The notes under the pieces were generated by a model, which saw only the letters and a program-made list of their open reading frames with translations, was not told the DNA's origin and did not search any database. A DNA stretch of 64,000 bases from a virus, in IMG/VR virus record IMGVR_UViG_3300027763_000034, positions 52,156 through 116,155 of that record; one strand, given 5' to 3'. Numbering within the stretch: position 1 is the first letter of the stretch; every line of letters begins with the position of its first letter. Both the position numbers and the translations under genes were made by a program. Shown piece after piece: positions 61,165-64,000 of the stretch.

Positions 61165-64000
61165 TTTATCTCCTTGATATTTAATGTTCCGTCATCTAAT
61201 TTAGATAACGTAACCTTACACTTCATTCCTTCTCGCATTTTTGCCAAAGTCATTTTATACATTGCTGGGAAGGCAATTGCTCTTGTTAACTTCTTATCTT
61301 TATCTGATAATACTAAGTGACTCATTTGCTTGCCAGCTTTAGTTGTATAAGGTGTAAAGTTTACCACAATGTGCTCGTCCTCTTCAAGATCATATTGTTT
61401 CCTATATAAGTAATCAACAAATAAATCGTTGGAGTCTGGATTTATGTCAGATACCTTTACGTACCTAGATATTCTATTATCGCCCACTAAAATAAAATAC
61501 ATCTGGCCTGTTTCTATTTGTGTCTGCTCGGTATGGAATAAACCAACAGAACCAGTTTCATCAACTAGCTCGACTCTAGCCCATCCATTTCCACGCTTGA
61601 TTGATTTAACCATTCCAAACATTACAAATGAACCAAGATCATCAAATTCTTCAATGGGTCTGGCTTGGGCTTTAATTCTTGGGGGGACCCCCTCTAGATT
61701 AAATGTTGGAATATTTAAATATTCGTAGTAATTGTCTTTTTCATTTCCTTGCCTTTTGTTATCAGAGAACGCAGCACCGCCGATGGAGTTAAGAGCAGCA
61801 ATAGCACGGCTATTAATGCCAGAACCTTTTTTCGATGCTTTATCAATAAAGTCAGCATAGTCATTGAAGGGTCTTCTTTCTATTATTTTATTAGCAATAT
61901 TGTCTGAAATAAACTTTACTTCAGCTAAACCAAATCTGATTGCATTGTCTTGTAGAGAAAAATATACTTGAGATTCATTAATGTGCGGCAATAAAACTTT
62001 TAGCCCAAGACGCTTTGCCTCAATTAAATATTCAGTTCTTGCGTCTTTGTCATTTTCATTTTTAAGAATTGAAAACATGAACTCAAGCGGATAATAAAAC
62101 TTAAGCCAAGCAGCATAATAACTAAGCATAGAGTAAGCAACAGCATGGGAGCGGTTAAAAGAATAACCAGCATGCGCCTCAAAATCATGCCATAACGCCT
62201 CTGCCTTTTTCTTAGTAATGTGTTCTGAAGCCCCAGTAACAAATTTATCTTTGAACTGGTCAAATTCTTTTGCATCTTTTTTCTTTCCAATAATCTTGCG
62301 GACCTTATCAGCCTCTGCCCAAGTCATGCCACCCAAGTGTACACACGCCTGCATAACTTGCTCTTGATATATAATAACACCATATGTGTTCTCGGTAAAA
62401 GGCTTCATGATTGTATGTATATAGTCTACGGCTTCTTTGCCATTCTTACGAGCAATATATGCAGCACCTACAGTATTCATTGCTCCAGGGCGAACTAGGG
62501 CGTTAGAGGCGGCAAGATCTTCAAACTTATCTATACCCATTTTAATTAAAAGATTTGTGTAAGGAGTTGCTTCTGCCTGGAATACACCCTTTGTATACCC
62601 ATCGTTCAGCATCTTGTAAATATTAGCATCATCCATAGTCATTTCAGAAAGATTAATTGCCTTTCCATGCCTATCTTTAATTGACTTAAGGGTGTCAGAA
62701 ATTACAGATAAGGTCTTAAGACCTAGTGCATCTAGTTTTATAAGACCTATATCCGCAACCGTATCCATATCGTATGCGACGACTGGAATTCTTCCTGATA
62801 CTTTATCTTGTGCATCTTCACGAGATTCTACTGGGGCAAACTTTCTTAAATCATCCTTAGCTACTACAACTCCAGCAGCATGCACTCCAACCGATCTGAT
62901 TCTTCCCCTTAGCCTGTCTGCAAGCCAAACAACTTCTGGGTACCTCAATCTAAATTCTTTTGTGTTTGGAGAGTCCATAAAATCTTCAAAGGTGTCCACA
63001 GACTTTAGTGCACGGTTAACTTCTTGAAGTGGAACCATAAATACACGAGAAGCATCCCTAATGACACCCTTGTCTTTAAAGTATGTGTATGTAGATATAG
63101 AAGCAACATGCTTAAATTTTTTCTTTAAATAATCTTTAACTTCTTTTCTACGGCGGTCTTCAAAATCTGTATCGATATCTGGGAAGTCGTTGCGCTCTTC
63201 ATTAATAAATCTAAAGAACAAGAGGTCGTATTTAATTGGATCCACATCTGTAATTCCTAATGTATAACAAACTAACGATCCAGCGGCAGATCCACGTCCA
63301 GGACCAACCATAATGTCATTTTCTTTAGCCCAATTAATCATATCCCCAACAACAAGGAAGTATGAAGCAAAATTTTTCTTGGCAATAATAGCAAGCTCTT
63401 CGTTAAGCCTGTCTATATAAATAGGCTCTGAAGCCTTCTGCAGGCGTTCTAAGCCCTTTTCAGCCAACTCTCTTAGTCTTTCATCAGCATCAGTCTTTGG
63501 GACTGGTAGGAGGTCTAGGCCCTGATAGAAGTCATAGTCTCCAACCTTATCAGCAATTTCCATGGTATTTTCATATATATCTGTGCGCTGGATACCAGTT
63601 TTATTAAAGTCTGCCTCTATCTCAGAACGACTTTGAATAAATAGGTTCATGTCTTGAAATGAAATTCTACGGTCAGGATAAAGATAGTTAAATCTATCTA
63701 ACATATCCTTCATGTTTCTGGACATATCGAAGTCCGTGTCTTTGTCAGCTTTTGGAGATGTGGATAGGATTAGCAATGCTTCTTCTAATATTCTATCTTC
63801 TTCTTTAGCAAAGTGAGCATCTCCTGTTGCCACCGCTTTAATTCCAAGCTTGTCTGCTAATTCTAAAAGGGCAGAGTTGATCTCCATAGGGTTATGTGAT
63901 TGCACTTCCACGTAAAAATCTTGTCCGAAAGTTTGTTTAAAGCCTTTGAGAAGAAGTTCTGCTTCCTCCATGTTACCTTTATCGATAGCCTTACTAATGA
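61161..64000 (-). CDS. dnaE: DNA polymerase III alpha subunit, N-terminus outside window
   Basis: 946 codons visible. The frame is open to the right edge, so residues before ISKAIDKGNMEEAELLLKGF are cut off, part of the PHP domain (VATGDAHFAKEEDRILEEALLIL). PGRGSAAGS (about 224-232 counted from the Met at 63971) and FPDIDTDFEDRRR (264-273) are the catalytic palm blocks with three aspartates; GFAEVKFI and the C-terminal OB-like domain follow. Replicates the phage genome. A Met exists at 63971, but the true start lies beyond 64000. Confidence 0.93.
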   Translation of the reverse strand, partial: ISKAIDKGNMEEAELLLKGFKQTFGQDFYVEVQSHNPMEINSALLELADKLGIKAVATGDAHFAKEEDRILEEALLILSTSPKADKDTDFDMSRNMKDMLDRFNYLYPDRRISFQDMNLFIQSRSEIEADFNKTGIQRTDIYENTMEIADKVGDYDFYQGLDLLPVPKTDADERLRELAEKGLERLQKASEPIYIDRLNEELAIIAKKNFASYFLVVGDMINWAKENDIMVGPGRGSAAGSLVCYTLGITDVDPIKYDLLFFRFINEERNDFPDIDTDFEDRRRKEVKDYLKKKFKHVASISTYTYFKDKGVIRDASRVFMVPLQEVNRALKSVDTFEDFMDSPNTKEFRLRYPEVVWLADRLRGRIRSVGVHAAGVVVAKDDLRKFAPVESREDAQDKVSGRIPVVAYDMDTVADIGLIKLDALGLKTLSVISDTLKSIKDRHGKAINLSEMTMDDANIYKMLNDGYTKGVFQAEATPYTNLLIKMGIDKFEDLAASNALVRPGAMNTVGAAYIARKNGKEAVDYIHTIMKPFTENTYGVIIYQEQVMQACVHLGGMTWAEADKVRKIIGKKKDAKEFDQFKDKFVTGASEHITKKKAEALWHDFEAHAGYSFNRSHAVAYSMLSYYAAWLKFYYPLEFMFSILKNENDKDARTEYLIEAKRLGLKVLLPHINESQVYFSLQDNAIRFGLAEVKFISDNIANKIIERRPFNDYADFIDKASKKGSGINSRAIAALNSIGGAAFSDNKRQGNEKDNYYEYLNIPTFNLEGVPPRIKAQARPIEEFDDLGSFVMFGMVKSIKRGNGWARVELVDETGSVGLFHTEQTQIETGQMYFILVGDNRISRYVKVSDINPDSNDLFVDYLYRKQYDLEEDEHIVVNFTPYTTKAGKQMSHLVLSDKDKKLTRAIAFPAMYKMTLAKMREGMKCKVTLSKLDDGTLNIKEIK

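Overview
The window looks like part of the genome of a large, AT-rich tailed double-stranded DNA phage that infects an actinobacterium. Phage hallmarks are the large terminase subunit (52038-53840), tail or baseplate proteins at the left edge, a CHAP endolysin, a transglycosylase, small holin-like proteins, phage RecA, DNA polymerase III alpha, a RuvC-like resolvase and six tRNAs clustered singly or in pairs, plus one in the early region. Actinobacterial signs are a WhiB-type protein (38019-38330), an adenosylcobalamin-dependent ribonucleotide reductase, a DUF7455-like protein, a GP88-like protein and, most tellingly, promoters of the PafBC/RecA-NDp type. The low GC suggests a low-GC freshwater actinobacterium (acI/Nanopelagicales type) as host; that last step is inference.

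Layout. 1-3442 (minus): tail proteins, a small EF-hand-like membrane protein, nrdJ. 3582-6124 (plus): transglycosylase, small genes, a 2OG-Fe(II) oxygenase. 6318-10072 (minus): sulfotransferase-like proteins, a tRNA, a methyltransferase. 10144-22133 (plus): a densely packed early region of about 40 small genes driven by at least 15 near-identical promoters matching TGTCRGTG-N8-TAnnnT, most followed by the same AACGAAAGG leader, with CRP-like palindromes, DnaA boxes and GGCGTGTCG repeats between gene blocks. 22134-22678: non-coding, with DnaA boxes and 10-bp-phased repeats. 22679-24679 (minus): small zinc-ribbon and membrane proteins. 24778-29402: seven consecutive 2OG/cupin-type oxygenase genes interrupted by a glutathione peroxidase. 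29395-38544 (minus): small proteins, a flavin monooxygenase, thioredoxin, subtilase, a proteasome-like Ntn hydrolase and WhiB. 38564-47143: two tRNAs, holin-like proteins, an 896-residue secreted fibre-like protein, Hsp20, a sulfotransferase, an APS-kinase fusion, nuclease and CHAP endolysin. 47163-51814: tRNAs, ahpD/ahpC, a carbamoyltransferase and two SGNH-like proteins. 51817-64000: DNA packaging and replication/recombination, with dnaE running off the right edge.

How it may work together. The early region appears wired to the host DNA-damage response: PafBC-type promoters would fire when phage infection damages or degrades DNA, a CRP-like regulator and DnaA could modulate them, and a roughly 150-nt candidate RNA at 18841-18990 displays in a hairpin loop the exact complement of the shared ribosome-binding leader. 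It is therefore a plausible trans-acting regulator of the whole set. Many other genes have a -10 box only 5-7 nt before ATG and are probably leaderless.

The accessory gene content points to heavy chemical decoration and redox defence: four sulfotransferase-like domains, an APS kinase fused to a nucleotidyltransferase, a degenerate copy of that kinase in a second DUF2061-kinase-LLM block, ten 2OG/cupin oxygenases, a carbamoyltransferase, four SGNH-type domains, and GPx, AhpC, AhpD and thioredoxin. All functions are read from sequence motifs by eye; no search was run.
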